Under the pieces are notes generated by a model. It saw nothing but the letters and a program-made list of their open reading frames with translations, searched no databases and was not told the DNA's origin. Shown here in pieces: positions 21,285 through 33,852 of a stretch of 64,000 bases of DNA. Source of the DNA: Plantago ovata. Lineage: Eukaryota; Streptophyta; Magnoliopsida; Lamiales; Plantaginaceae. The stretch's first letter is position 1. The number at the start of each line of letters is the position of its first letter. The stretch is from assembly GCA_028274465.1 (NCBI GenBank), contig CM051456.1, positions 87,530,753 through 87,594,752 on the forward strand, given 5' to 3'. The position numbers and the translations under genes are program-made.

Positions 21285-21674
21285 AATGCTTTCAAAGAGC
21301 GCTGTCTGCGAGAGGATCCACTCATGGCAGATGACACCATTGAGTATGACCGTACCATGAGGTTGGAAGCTGAATTTGCATATTGGTTCAAGGCCTATGT
21401 CAGAAATGAAGAGAACAGGGTTGATGATCCATATCTCCATGCCCTTGCCGCTGGGCCATATAGATTGGCACAAACATATGAAGGTTACATAGTCAATGGC
21501 TTGAGATTTCACACGGTTGGCCATTCTAACTTGGCCATGGCAACCACAAACTCAGGGGTTTCTGTCAATGCAGCAGATACAGGATCTCCTGACATGTTTG
21601 ATTTCTACGGGAAGTTGAAACGAGTCATCAGACTTGAATACCCCGGAACGCCTAAGAAAAGGGTCTTCTTCTTC
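21285..21674 (+). pseudogene. SPM-1 transposase C-terminal exon, cut by TRG
   Basis: Encodes RTMRLEAEFAYWFKAYV, GPYRLAQTYEGYIVNGLRFHT, ATTNSGVSV and DFYGKLKRVIRLEYPGTPKKRVFFF. This is the DUF4216-type tail of CACTA transposases. The family motif would continue into a lysine-cysteine-tryptophan segment, but a TRG LTR begins at 21675. The rest of the exon and the right CACTA end are not in the window. Confidence 0.85.
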
Positions 21675-24300
21675 TGTAACGGTACCGGTTTTTAAAAACA
21701 AATAAATTTCTAGAGAAGAGAAAATCCGAAATAATTTTAAAAGTAACGGTCGGCAATAAATGCCATAACAATATTTGGTGCCATAGCGCTAACAAAATCA
21801 AGTAAAAACCAACGGTAACTTAGAAGTCAAAAGAACAACGACTAGTGAAGAAAGTAAAGTTTCATCTTCTTATTTTAAAAACAAATCCCCAAAGATATCC
21901 CAGACCCTTCTCTCAGTCGCTGGCATCCTACTCGCGTGCATCCTCAGTAGTATCTGGAAGGAAGGAATTTTGAAAACAAAGAGAGTGTGAGATAAAAGAT
22001 CTCAGAGAGGTTCTAAGTTAACAAACAGAAAGTAAACAGTTTTTTGAAATCAAAATCCTTTTCAGCAGATAATATAACAAACAGAACAGATAACAAAACA
22101 GAAAGACAGAACAGATAAGTCCAAGTCCGTTGGTGCAGGCCGCCTTATTACTCCTACTCCCAATAGCCCTTATAGCTCCCTCCAGAGGGTATACAACTCC
22201 GGACAGAAATAGAAACCCCCGTGTACTTTGGGGAAACAGAACCTACGACCCTAATAGACATCAACGACTTCTGCCTCGCGTCTAAAAGGGATTAGACTAG
22301 GCAATAACCAAGCAAACCCGATAGTCCTCTACTACCCAAGTCTACCTAGTTATGACCTAATCGACCGGTCACATAGAAACAGACAGAACATATACAAATC
22401 AAACAGATACGAACAATCAAACACCGAGAAGTGTTCCTGCAGAAAGGTTAATCCAGAACAGAGTAGCAATAAACAAAGAAAGTAAATAGTCATACTTAGG
22501 ACTTAGTTACTTTTAGCGGAAGCATACGGTTTAACGGAATATAGTAATAGATACAGATAGTCACATAGCCTTCCAGTTTTTCGCAAATAAATAAGTTTAG
22601 GGGTGAACACTCACCTCAAAGTTGATTGAACTTAGCACGGATTCGAAAAGCAACTTCGGAACAAAGGATAGCACGGACCCTAAACAGAAACTCCAAGTTA
22701 CTACCTTAAGTAGGAACAAAAAACGAAATGATAAAGAAGGTAATCGGAGAAAAAGTGGTGAAGGTGGGGTTTGAACTCGGGACCTTTATGTTAAACTCTA
22801 ACTCACAAACAAACTAAGCTAGCAAGTCTACTTGTAACTTAATGTCAAAACAAAATGAAATTAAACACGAAAGGTTTTTAAGCAAAGACTTTTAACTTTT
22901 GTTTAAAAAATAACTCTAAGTAGTAAAATTAAAACAGAAAACCCTTTTTAGAAACCAAAAACCAAAACCAGCTTATACTTCGACTAAAATACTGTTCAGA
23001 AGTGAAATTACTAGTTTACCCTCAAAACAGTAATTGCAGAAAAGTCCTTTTTAATTTTCAGAAAGTACAAATAAGTCCAACAAGTCTCAAAACATGCATG
23101 ACAGTCTACACAAGTCCAAAAATCTCCTAATCTAGTCCTTTGTCGGTCAACATTGGTCAAAGCAAAAATGTAAAAAGGTCCTTTAAATTTTCAGAGATCT
23201 CAAAACAAGTCCTCACAGGTTTTAATTATTACCAATCATTCCCCAAGTTTCTCAAATAAAATCACCAAGGTCCAGGTCAGTCAATACACGAGGTCAAACT
23301 ATCCAGATTCGGTCAACATGCGTAAGTCAAGGTCAAACAGTCTACAAACAACAATCACAATCCAAAACTACCCTAAGTCCCGGTTCAATTTCAGGGTCAA
23401 AGTACAGCACGGGTAAAACGGGTATAAAAGAAAAAGACCGTAAACAAAACGAGATCAAGGGAAAAACCGTTACCTATGTCAAAACCGGAAAGGAGGAAAC
23501 TGCGAATCAAACAAAAACGGAGGAATTAAAATCAAGATCTCGTCCTAATCGAATCCAGAAACGACCGCAAAGGAGAATCGCTACTTACCGAACTAGAACG
23601 GGAAAGAACGGAACTGAATGGACAGAAACGGAGCACGAACTGGTCTGGACGGAGCACGGCGGAGCAGAACGGGATCGGGCGGCGCATGACGGAGCAGAGC
23701 GGACAGAACAAGGACGGAGATAGACGACGGCGCGGAGAGATCAATCGGAGCGGGCCGAGCTTGGCCGAGATTAATCGGCGGCGGCGCGAACGGACGGAAC
23801 TGGGCTGGCAGTGAGCTTCGCGAACTGAATCGGAGCAATACGGCTCCGGTTGATGATGATGGGTGATGGGTGATTTGGTGATGATGATGGAGATGTGGTT
23901 TGATGATGATAAATGATGGTGAGATGAAACAATGATGATGAAAATGAAAAGAGGTTTCTTTCTCTTTTTTTTTTTTCTTCACGTGGCTGCCGTGAGTGAG
24001 ATAGGAGGAATCAAAATGAAAAGAAAATGAAAAGAGAAGAATGGGGTATTAGGTTTAGGGTTGCAAAGTGGGTCAGGCTTTGGAGTTGGGCCAGCTGAAA
24101 TGGGCCAAGATTAGTCTTGCCAAACTGAAATATTAATTGGCCCAAAAACTAAAATCGCAAACGTTCAACGAATCAATCGTGCTTTCTAAATCGACGCGGA
24201 AAGATAAATTAAATAATTATCGAATAAAATAATTTACTCCGATAATTAATTAATTAAATTAAATAATTAAATAATAGAATAATAAATAAATAAATAAAAA
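21675..24300 (-). repeat. TRG copy 1 LTR-a (outer, inner edge deleted)
   Basis: Starts TGTAACGGTACCGG on the plus strand, like the LTRs at 26499 and 50753. The inner end is missing. A deletion of about 70 bp has removed the GGGGCGTTACA terminus, the polypurine tract and flanking internal bases present at 29088-29157. In minus-strand orientation it is the downstream LTR of copy 1. It contains the tRNA-like block at about 22758-22830. Arginine- or serine/proline-rich open frames (23532-23982) recur in every TRG LTR and are not treated as genes. Confidence 0.88.
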
Positions 24301-24520
24301 CGAACTTGGAACGAGGAATTGAAAGTCTTCAACTTGAAACGACGGATGAAAGAATAAACTCGCAAGTTAAAAGTTACTAAAAGTCGAACTAGCCTAAAGG
24401 AAACGGAGCCTACCTCTACAACCAAACGCTTCCAAGCAACAAGCCCTCAATAAGTCGGTACCTAACCTTCAAATGAATCTATCCTAGCAAAAGAGGTGCA
24501 GTTCGATAAACAAACACGAC
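24301..24520 (-). other. TRG copy 1 region downstream of gag
   Basis: Short non-coding internal segment between gag and the deleted polypurine tract. It matches the same part of the other TRG copies. No gene is seen. Confidence 0.8.
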
Positions 24521-25489
24521 TTAGAAGAGGTTTGTCCAAACGTGCGTACCTTTTGCCACATTTACTGACCGAGCCTCATGTCCAACCCCATTGTAGACCT
24601 TCACCTTCGTTGTTGCACCATCTCCTTGGTTTTTCGAAACCGTGCTACAAGGTCGTCCTTCCTTAATTAGAGAGTGACGCCTCGGACATCTGTTCACCTT
24701 ATGATCTTTGCTGCCACAAGCCAAACACCAACCCTTCTTCTTCTAGCAGTTGTCTTCCTCGTGAGTTGTTCCTCCACAGAAATTACACTTTACGCTAGTT
24801 GACTCTCCGGTAATATCATCGAGTTGACGGGGTCGACTTTCCGGCTGATTGCGAGGACACTTGGATAGAGACGAACGATCCTCGCCACTCACGTGATCAG
24901 AACCCCTTTTTCCAGATCGATGAGATTCATAGCTCTCAAGCTCTCCTAATTCGTTCTCCACTTCAGCAGCTCTTTCCACGGCCTTCGCGTAAGTTGACAT
25001 CTCGACTCCAAACAGGTTGAACTTGATCTTAGGCTTCAATCCTCGTACAAAGCACCTCATCTTTTCCATTTCATCATTTTGGAGGTGTGGCACATACTTC
25101 TTCAATCTCGTGAATTTAAGATCATACTCGGACACCGTCATCTTCCCTTGCCTCAACTTTTCAAACTCACTAATTCTTCTCATACGGACATTACGGGGAA
25201 CATACCTGTCCACAAATCCCGTCACAAAATTCTCCCATGTGTGAGGTTTTCCTTCTCTCCTCCATCGTGCATCAACGGTGACCCACCAACGGCGTGCTAG
25301 TCCATCGAGCTGAAACACTGCAAGCTCCACCATTTGTGCATCGTTGATGTGCAAGATACTAAACAAATCCTCGATGCCCTCAATCCACACTTCAGCTTTC
25401 CTTGAGTGGGGTGATCCTTCAAACCTTTCCGGGTGGAAACGAGTGAACCTCTCAGCTGCCGACAACGTTAGGGTTTCTTGATGTGGCAT
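24521..25489 (-). pseudogene. gag: TRG copy 1 gag, one in-frame stop
   Basis: Gag of a Ty3/gypsy-type gag-only element (TR-GAG-like). It starts MPHQETLTLSAAERF. The retrotransposon gag domain covers about residues 20-170 (FEGSPHSRKAEVWIEGIEDLF, LARRWWVTVDARW, FVTGFVDRYVPRNVR, RLKKYVPHL). Two zinc knuckles follow, CNFCGGTTHEEDNC and CLACGSKDHKVNRC, both C-X2-C-X4-H-X4-C. Between them the tryptophan codon of NCWKKK is TAG here (near 24742), so the product would end after the first knuckle. No protease, RT or integrase is present in this or any other copy, so mobility would need enzymes from another element. Confidence 0.88.
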
Positions 25490-26483
25490 AATGTGCGATC
25501 GCACTTGCTACTTGGCGGGAGGCATTTGAAGCTGCGACCTTCTACTACATCAAGTCTTGTGCAATAGCATCATTGGCGGTGTGGTTTTTGCTGTTGTTGG
25601 TGTTGTTGTTGCCGTTGCGAGTGTTGTTCGTTGGGGCCATCCTATCGCAGTTAGTGTAAGATCAGTAACGTGATTAACGTCCTCAACCGTGGCGTAACGC
25701 GAACTAAGGCACTAACTTAAGTCAATCTAACGTGAACGAGCAGGAGGCGCGTACAAGTAAACAAGATTACTAAAGGTCAAATTCTAACTAGGGCGGTCAA
25801 AAGGAAGATAGCAACTAATCACTAAGTAAACCTCGAGTGTGTCTAACCTAGCATGCAAGACAGACATAAATTGAAGAAGCAATGATAAAGCATAAGTAGC
25901 AAATTCATATGTTGTAGAAAAATTCATAAACATTAAGCATGCAATAAAAGCGTTCTCTCATAAAGTGATCAGTCATTTGACATCGGTTAACACGAATCAC
26001 TCAAACAGTCGGCCGCCTGCCAGTGATTTATGTCGAATTTGGTTAAACAATAGATTACTGTATGACAGAACCAAGCAGGATCATGTATGAACTTCAACAA
26101 GTAACATAAAGGCATTTATAAGTGCTTAAACCCTAAAACATGCATCAAATGACATTATAGTAAATAAACATACTTTTAAACAAATTATCATGCATTTAGA
26201 AGAAACAATATTATCGCCTTAAAGAAAATGAACCTAGCAGCAATAGGAAGTTCGTGAACTTAGTAGAAGTTAAACAGAATGAACAGCAAGACAGTTTTGG
26301 AAGTCGGAAGACAGAACAATAGGACAGTTAACAGACGATCATGACGGTTCAGAGTTAATGTGGAAGACCAAACTTTAAAAGAGACAGAACGAAGACTACT
26401 CAATCTAATCCAGCGACTTGGACCCTCACACACACCCCATAGGCCAGAAGATCCTATCCTAGCAAGCTCGAGTTTGAACTCAA
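25490..26483 (-). other. TRG copy 1 leader
   Basis: Non-coding internal leader between gag and the primer site. Its first about 150 bases (to about 25640) match the small upstream frame described for copies 2-6. In this copy the frame is damaged by stops in the CTACTA stretch near 25540-25550. Confidence 0.7.
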
Positions 26484-26495
26484 GCTCTGATACCA
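26484..26495 (-). other. TRG copy 1 primer-binding site (initiator tRNA-Met)
   Basis: TGGTATCAGAGC on the minus strand, three bases from LTR-b. Gypsy and copia elements both use this tRNA. It fixes the TRG orientation. Confidence 0.93.
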
Positions 26496-26498
26496 TCT

Positions 26499-29101
26499 GT
26501 AACGGTACCGGTTTTTAAAAAAAAAAAATTCTTGAAAAGAGAAAATCCGAAATAATTTTAAGTAACGGTCAGCAATAAATGCCATAACAATATTTGGCGT
26601 CATAGCGCTAACAAAATCAAGTAAAAACCAACGGTAACTTAGAAGTCAAAAGAACAACGACTTCCCAAACCCTTCTCTCAGTCGTTGGCATCCTACTCGC
26701 ATGCATCCTCAATAGTATCTGGAAGGAAGGAATTTTGAAAACAAAGAGAGTGTGAGATAAAAGATCTCAGTGAGGTTCTAAGTTAACAAACAGAAAGTAA
26801 ACAGTTTTTTGAAATCAAAATCCTTTTCAGGAGATAATATAACAAACAGAACAGATAACAGAACAGAAAGACAGAACAGATAAGTCGAAGTCCGTTGGTG
26901 CAACCCGCCTTATTACTCCTACTCCCAATAGCCCTTATAGCTCCCTCCAGAGGGTATACAACTCCGGACAGAAACAGAAACCCCCGTGTACTTTGGGGAA
27001 ACAGAACCTACGACCCTAATAGACCTCAACGACTTCTGCCTCGCGTCTAAAAGGGATTAGACTAGGCAATAACCAAGAAAACCCGATAGTCCTCTACTAC
27101 CCAAGTCTACCTAGTTACGACCTAATCGACCGGTCACACAGAAACGGACAGAACAGATACAGATCAAACAGATACGAACAATCAAACACCGAGAAGTGTT
27201 CCTGCAGAAAGGTTAATCCAGAACAGAGTAGCAATAAACAAAGAAAGTAAATAGTCATACTTAGGACTTAGTTACTTTTACGCGGAAGCATACGGTTTAA
27301 TGGAATATAGTAATAGATACAGATAGTCACATAGCCTTCCAGTTTTTCGCAAATAAATAAGTTTAGGGGTGAACACTCACCTCAAAGTTGATTGAACTTA
27401 GCACGGATTCGAAAAGCAGCTACCGAACAACAGATAGCACGGACCCTAAAGAGAAACTCCATGTTACTACCTTAAGTAGGAACGGAAAACGAAACGATAA
27501 AGAAGGTAATCGGAGAAAAAGTGGTGAAAGTGATGTTTGAACTCGGGACCTCTATGTTAAACTCTAACTCACAAACCAACTGAGCTAGCAAGTCTACTTG
27601 TAACTTAATGTCAAAACAAAATGTAATTAAACACGAAAGGTTTTTAAGCAAATACTTTTAACTTTTGTTTACAAAATAACTCTGAGTAGTAAAAGTAAAA
27701 CAGAAAACCCTTTTTAGAAACCAAAAACCAAAACCAGCTTATAATTCGACTAAGTACTGTTCAGAAGTGAAATTACTAGTTTACCCTCAAAACAGTAATT
27801 GCAGAAAAGTCCTTTTTAATTTTCAGAAAGTACAAATAAGTCCAACAAGTCTCAAAACATGCATGACAGTCTACACAAGTCCGAAAATCTCCTAATCTAG
27901 TCCTTTGTCGGTCAACATTAGTCAAAGCAAAATTGTAAAAAGGTCCTTTAAATTTCCAGAGATCTCAAAACAAGTCCTCACAGGTTTTAATTATTAACAA
28001 TCAGTCCCCAAGTTTCTCAAATAAAATCACCAAGGTCGAAGTCAGTCAATACACGAGGTCAAACTATCCAGATTCGGTCAACATGCGTAAGTCAAGGTCA
28101 AACAGTCTACAAACAACAATTACAATCCAAAACTATCCTAAGTCCGGGTTCAATTTCGGGGTCAAAGTACAGCAGGGGTAAAACGGGAATAAAAGAAAAA
28201 GACCATAAACAAAACGAGATCAAGGGCAAAACCGTTACCTACGTCGAAACTGGAAAGGAGGGAACTGCGAATCAAACAAAAATGGAGGAATTAAAATCAA
28301 GATCTCGTCCTAATCGAATCCAAAAACGACCGCAAAGGAGAATCGCTACTTACCGAACTAGAACGGGAAAGAACGGAACTGAATGGACAGAAACGGAGCA
28401 CGAACTGATCTGGACGGAGCACAGCGGAGCAGAAGGGATCGGGCGGCGCGTGACAGAGCAGAGCGGACAGAACAAGGACAGAGATGGACGACGGCGCGGA
28501 GAGATCGATCGGAGCGGGCCGAGCTTGGCCGAGATTAATCGGCAGCGGCACAGCTCGAGTCGGCGGCGGCGCGAACGGACGGAACCGGGCCGGCAGTGAG
28601 CTTCGCGAACTGAATCGGAGCAACACGGCTCCGGTTGATGATGATGGGTGGTGAGGGATTTGGTGATGATGATGGAGATGTGGTTTGATGATGATAAATG
28701 ATGGTGAGATGAAACAATGATGATGAAAATGAAAAGAGGTTTCTTTCTCTCTTTTTTTTTCTTCAGGTGGCTGCCGTGAGTGAGATTGGAGGAATCAAAA
28801 TGAAAAGAAAATGAAAAGAGAAGAATGGGGTATTAGGTTTAGGGTTGCAAAGTGGGTCAGGCTTTTGAGTTGGGCCAGCTGAAATGGGCCAAGATTAGTC
28901 TTGCCAAACTGAAATATTAATTGGCCCAAAAACTAAAATCGCAAACGTTCAACGAATCAATCGAGCTTTCTAAATAGACGCGGAAAGATAAATTAAATAA
29001 TTACCAAATAAAATAATTTACTCCAATAATTAATTAATTAAATTAAATAATTAAATAATAGAATAATAAATAAATAAATAAATAAAATACGGGGCGTTAC
29101 A
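26499..29101 (-). repeat. TRG LTR-b (shared by copies 1 and 2)
   Basis: 2603 bp, TGTAACGG...CGTTACA, with perfect 7-base terminal inverted repeats. Internal sequence flanks it on both sides: a primer site on the left and a polypurine tract on the right. Copies 1 and 2 therefore form an LTR-internal-LTR-internal series, as after unequal recombination. About 57 bp present in LTR-a (21842-21898) are missing here. It holds the best-preserved A box of the tRNA-like block (27535-27587). Confidence 0.93.
27535..27587 (-). promoter_or_regulatory. tRNA-like A box and B box inside TRG LTR
   Basis: On the minus strand TAGCTCAGTTGG (27576-27587) matches the RNA polymerase III A box. GTTCAAAC (27536-27543 region) matches the B-box core GTTCRANNC. 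The A-to-B start spacing is 45 nucleotides, as in a tRNA without a long variable arm. Equivalent blocks occur in the other TRG LTRs near 22768-22821, 37548-37601, 51848-51900, 54158-54210 and 58788-58840, most with TAGCTTAGTTGG. The T stem does not pair well, so it is tRNA-derived or SINE-head-like rather than a tRNA gene. Pol III activity is inference. Confidence 0.6.
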
Positions 29102-29114
29102 CTCCACCACCCTT
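29102..29114 (-). other. TRG copy 2 polypurine tract
   Basis: AAGGGTGGTGGAG on the minus strand lies directly against LTR-b. The same tract is at 39122-39134, 53409-53421, 55712-55724 and 60342-60354. Confidence 0.8.
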
Positions 29115-29735
29115 ACAAGAAGTTTCGTCCTCGAAACATAACTAGCGTGAGGCTAACGAACTTGGAACGGGGAATCGAAAGTCTTCAACTTGAAACGACG
29201 GATGAAAGAATAAACTCACAAGTTAAAAGTTACTAAAAGTCGAACTAGCCTAAAGGAAACGGAGCCTACCTCTACAACCAAACACTTCCGAGCAACAAGC
29301 CCTCAATAAGTCGGTACCTAACATTCAAATGAATCTATCCTAGCAAAAGAGGTGCAGTTCGATAAACAAACACGACTTAGAAGAGGTTTGTCCAAACGTG
29401 CGTACCTTTTGCCACATTTGCTGACCGAGCCTCATGTCCAACCCCACTGTAGACCTTCACCTTCGTTGTTGCACCATCTACTTGGTTTTTCCAAACCGTG
29501 CTACAAGGTCGTCCTTCCTTAATTAGAGAGTGACGCCTCGGACATTTGTTCACCTTATGATCTTTGCTGCCACAAGCCAAACACCAACCCTTCTTCTTCC
29601 AGCAGTTGTCTTCCGCGTGAGTTGTTCCTCCACAGAAATTACACTTTACGCTAGTTGACTCTTCGGTAATATCATCGAGTTGACGGGGTTGACTTTCCCG
29701 CTGATTGCGAGGACACTTGGATAGAGACGGACGAT

Positions 29736-30882
29736 TGATGAACGGAGATTTGTCAGGTCTCGATTCAGCAAATAAATTTGTTATTAAGCCAAAGGCAATC
29801 CACAACTACAACGAAAACCGTAGTGTAGCAGTAGAATGACTCGAGTGTCGTTCTCTCAGGACTATAACTAGCTTTATCTATTTAACAAGAGAATATAAAA
29901 CAGCAGACAGATAGCAATAGGGGGTTTCTAGCAGATAATGGAGATTGGTGATAGTATGGTCCTTCTTAACATAACGGGTTGATAATCATGCATAAATTCT
30001 TCGGTCTTGCATAGAGATCTTTGAATCAATCTAGTGTCCTGTTGCAAATATTAAGCAGTACGAAGATAATTGGTCTGACAAGTCAATCACGATTGTCCTA
30101 ATGTGTTCCGTAATTATTCAACACTACGAAGATAATTGGTCTGATGGTCGACAAGTGTCCAATTGTGCATAATAATTAATACAACATACGAGAATTTTGG
30201 TTGCAACTGATCAACGGAATAAAGCAATGACACGGAGTATAATGCGCGATATAGCCATTAGCATGATTATCTTCCCTTCGCTAAGAATTCACATACTACC
30301 ACCAACGATAAGTTTAGCTACTCATAATAGGCATGCAATCAACAGAAATCATAGAAGAAAACATATTGAAAGATATATAAAATAAGTAGATTAAACTGTA
30401 AGATACAAGTTACCGAAGGTTGTCAATCTCCGAAGAATTGCGATCCTACGAGCTCCAATCCGCTATGAAAAAGTATCCCCTAAGCTACAGAAATCCCAGG
30501 ACAGGCCCCGAGAAGTTCTTACCTAAAACTATAGAGAGAGGTGAGAAAGTATGTCTGGAAAGATATGATTTTCGGAGAAAAACTGGGCACTATATATAGT
30601 CCCCGAAAAACCACGGGGCGGTTCGCCCCAGACTTTTTCTCGCGGAATTCCGTGTTTTCGACGCGTTTTTGGATTTCTTCCCCTTTTCGGACTCGGTTTC
30701 TGACTTCTAGTAGCCTTCTATCCTCCAGATCGGCCCCTAGACTTCAAATCCTATCCGGAAACCTTCAGATACTCCAAATAGGCTTCTTGAACACCAATTC
30801 CTTGTCAACTTCAATATAATTGCTCGGAAATCCTCGAATTTCAACCAAAACCTGTAAAATAAAATCTAAAGGGAAACGTGAC
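29736..30882 (-). repeat. ATH-2 3' LTR, missing its first part
   Basis: Matches 33875-34990 closely. On the plus strand it starts TGATGAACGGAG. Its other end is deleted: about 120 bp at the U3 start and the adjacent polypurine tract are gone, and the sequence jumps from ...AAACGTGACTCTAATA to 3' untranslated sequence. On the minus strand a TATATA box precedes a GC-rich hairpin (near 30587-30630). Confidence 0.88.
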
Positions 30883-32388
30883 TCTAATACAAAAAACATG
30901 CAAGACACAAAATGGAGTTTCATGCCAAATAAAATGAACTAATCTACTGAACCTACCAAATAACATATGAACAAAAACCATATGAATCAAAGCATGAATA
31001 TAGGTTGAAGAATACCTCGATTGACTTATACACATCCACATAAGTACTTATGTCAAGACAAGATAGTCTCTCGTAACATTCTCTACCTGGACCTAGTCAG
31101 TGACGATGTAATGAAGCATGCTAAGATACGAATGGTTGCCCTGTGCCTATGAAACTGAGGACTTACTGCTGTTTCACCATGTTAAGACTTTTCCTCAAAA
31201 GAGGTCAAACCAGTACTGGCTCTCATCAAACGAAGGAGGGTTCCCTATAAAAGATAACTCTCCCCTATTCTACCCATTTCTCAAGTAAGTCTTAAGATAT
31301 TCACCACTTCCTGAATGGCAGGACGAGGGTGGTCTAGAACAGATGACACTCAAGAATAAAAGACAAAAATAGAAAAACACGATTACGAACATTACAAGAA
31401 TTGGAAAGGACTCAACACTTTGCTAAACTGCTATTCGGCTTTTCTTTTTTGGACCCTTCCTTTGCTTTTTTGGGGCCTTTTCTTTTTTCTTCTTTTTTTC
31501 TTTCCAGATTTTTTTTCTTTTTCTTTTTCTCTTTTTTTCTGGAATTTTTTCTTTCTTTTTTTTCGATTTTTCTAGCCAGCAGTAGCATAACAAAAAGAGA
31601 AACAAAATGACTCACACGACTTCCCCAAACCTATTCGAAATAATAGGTTGGAGTACAAAATTTACGGAAAATGAAAAATAAACTCACGATACGAAAATGA
31701 AAAACAGAAACAAGTCTATGATGGTGTAACCCCCTCCCCAAACCTATTCGGAAGAATAGGTTATAAACAAAGGATCACACAACCTCACACTACCTCCTTC
31801 CTAGACATTTAGCAATCTCAAAGCATGTTGAAGACTTGTTGCCTCTTAGGTACATAATTACTCGGGAAAACAACCATAAGACCCTAACATGCATCATCCT
31901 ATTATAAAGGCCTTCGTGAACCGCAGTAGAGAAAACACCACTAAGTGATGTCGAGACTACCAAGCTTAACTAAGTGCAATACATAAATGTGACAAGCCAG
32001 GCGAGAAAAACCTCAAACAAATTCATAGAGATGAAGCATACGATTAATGGCATAGTTAGATAATCTACTCAATAAAAAGTTCAAAAAATTTGGCAATAAA
32101 CTCCATATAAAACATGCAAGACTATCCTAGGAAAGCAGTAAACGTGCAAATGCAATTAAAAAAAAAAAGACTATCCTACTCAACATCACAAAGCCAAACA
32201 ATACTTAACATCATGGTTCACATCCCATCCCCCTCATGAAACTTAAGCTAGTCCCTAGCAAAAGAGAATGAGTAAATAAAAAGTGATACTAGATGTTACC
32301 GAACGGTTTAGCCTCGGTCGGCTGAGTATTCAAGAATGGACTCAAGAGTACCTCCCCACGGTGGCCGCCATTCTCTTGGTCCGATGTA
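30883..32388 (-). other. ATH-2 3' untranslated region
   Basis: Inverted counterpart of the ATH-3 3' untranslated region (about 47560-49020). It contains the paired hairpins (31628-31649, 31741-31762), a pyrimidine-rich tract on the plus strand at 31437-31572, and the GAGAGCCAGTACTGG block near 31205-31225 (read inverted). Frames such as 31401-31610 are low-complexity sequence. No pol sequence is found, so pol was lost or never present. Confidence 0.82.
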
Positions 32389-33622
32389 TCAAAGAGACCT
32401 AGGAAGCTTCAAAGATCTCACCATGGTGAATGGACTGGTTTGCTTTGCAGGCATATCCAATAAGGACTTCATCAATAGGAGGACATTCACTTTGACTTCA
32501 TCGAGGTGCTTGTTTAGTGGTGGCTCCTGTGTATCTTGCTTGTCAAGCTTTCCACCTCGGAGAAGTAGATTCACCTCTTTTTACTTAAGAACCTAAGTTG
32601 TAACGGAAGGAAGTGGTTTTGGGTTGATGCGAATGTCTGGGAGTAAAGAAACAGGGGAGCTCGGGTCGTCCAGCTCACTGGTCATGGGAGGCGGTTCTCC
32701 CCCCATGTTGGGCAACTCGCCCCCCACCTCCTGGGGGGCGTCGCCTTCCAATCCTTCCTCCTCTTCAAGTTCTCGAACCTCTTCTACCTCAGCACAATTC
32801 AACAAGCTGAATTCTTCCATAAGATGCTCAGTTACTTCAACTTCTTCAACAACTTTTGCTATACGAAGGTCATCTTCAACTTGCTCGGCATGTGCATCTT
32901 CCTCACTGATTTCTTCGGCTTCAAAATACTCCTCGGATGAGCTTCCTGCTTCACCTCGATCTACTTCCTTTGCGGTGATGTGAATTGGTATGACCTCATC
33001 GGATTGTGTTAAACCTCTGGCATACTTACGGAGGACTTCTTCTGCCTCGTCGACCGTACATTCTCCCAGACCGCCGCTCAACCGATCCACTCTAAGTCGT
33101 TCCTCTTCACGAAGTCCACCAACGAAGCACCAAATCAACTCCCCATCTTCGAAACGGTGATGGGGGGCACTCACGTTTATACAGCTCAAAACATTCGTAG
33201 GCGTCACAAAACTGCTCATACTCTCCTTGCTCGAAATATTGGATCCTATCACGTAAGGAAATTGTTTCATGATAGGGCATGAACCGCGCCAAGAACTCCT
33301 CTACTACTTGGCCCCAAGTTTTCAGCGATCCTGGTTCTAACCTTGCAATCCAACGCCTCGGCTCATACCCCAGAGTAAAAGAAAATAATTTCCTGCACAA
33401 TTGGTCCTTAGTAAACCCTTCTGCTGGAATTCTTTCTATTTCCTTCTCATAGGATCGAATGAAACTCCATGGGTCCATCCCTACTCCATCTTCGTACCTT
33501 GGTAAGTACCTCACCATGGACTCCGTCACCTCATACCTCCTTAACTCATCTTCCAGGTATACGGAAGATCCTCTCCTCACCTGCGAGAATTGGGGTGTCA
33601 TGCGAGCGCGCATGGACATCAT
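32389..33622 (-). pseudogene. gag: ATH-2 gag, frameshifted
   Basis: Athila-like gag related to that of ATH-3. 33622-33170 encodes MTPQFSQVRRGSSVYLEDELRRYEV, GFTKDQLCRKLFSFTLGYEPRRWIARLEPG, FLARFMPYHETISLRDRIQYF and ELYKREC. An extra base in a run of six G (33162-33167, plus strand) shifts the frame, and the protein continues as FEDGELIWCFVGGLREEERL in 33150-32593. This section is very acidic and ends LPDIRINPKPLPSVTT. A third piece (32574-32389: VNLLLRGGKL, LDEVKVNVLLLMKSLLDMPA) matches the ATH-3 gag-protease linker. The protease catalytic motif and all of pol are absent. I infer the start from the ATH-3 alignment (MTTLKARLTTTFSQVRKG). Confidence 0.83.
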
Positions 33623-33852
33623 ATCTGTATTTCTGTAGTAAGAGCAACTCAAAACTAAAAATTAGCCTCGTTAGAAATTTCAAAAATCGAGAATATTTCT
33701 AGATATCGAATACTACTAAGGCTAGGAAAGGTGAATTAGAAACAGACTAGGAAAGCAGTATTAGAGAGAGATTAAAAAGGAAAACTAAAATTAATAGAAT
33801 TAGGAATCGAAAGATGAAAATATAAACAAATTAAATAGAAAAAAGGAGTATA

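Noticed and set aside
23532..23982. Arg-rich and Ser/Pro-rich frames in TRG LTRs (also 28282-28717, 38296-38732, 52468-53017, 54911-55334, 59603-59971)
   Set aside because: They lie within LTRs, are open on both strands, and their ends shift with small indels between copies. No conserved domain is seen.
25017..25300. Plus-strand frames antisense to TRG gag (repeated at 35255, 39893, 56473, 61113)
   Set aside because: Mirror frames of the conserved gag coding sequence, and no independent start or domain.
27535..27587. A genuine tRNA gene
   Set aside because: A and B boxes are present, but the T stem and acceptor stem do not pair and no clear anticodon stem is seen.
31401..31615. Phe/Ser-rich or Lys/Glu-rich frames in ATH-2, and similar at 5763-5966 and 48135-48479
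   Set aside because: Low-complexity translation of the purine-pyrimidine tract.
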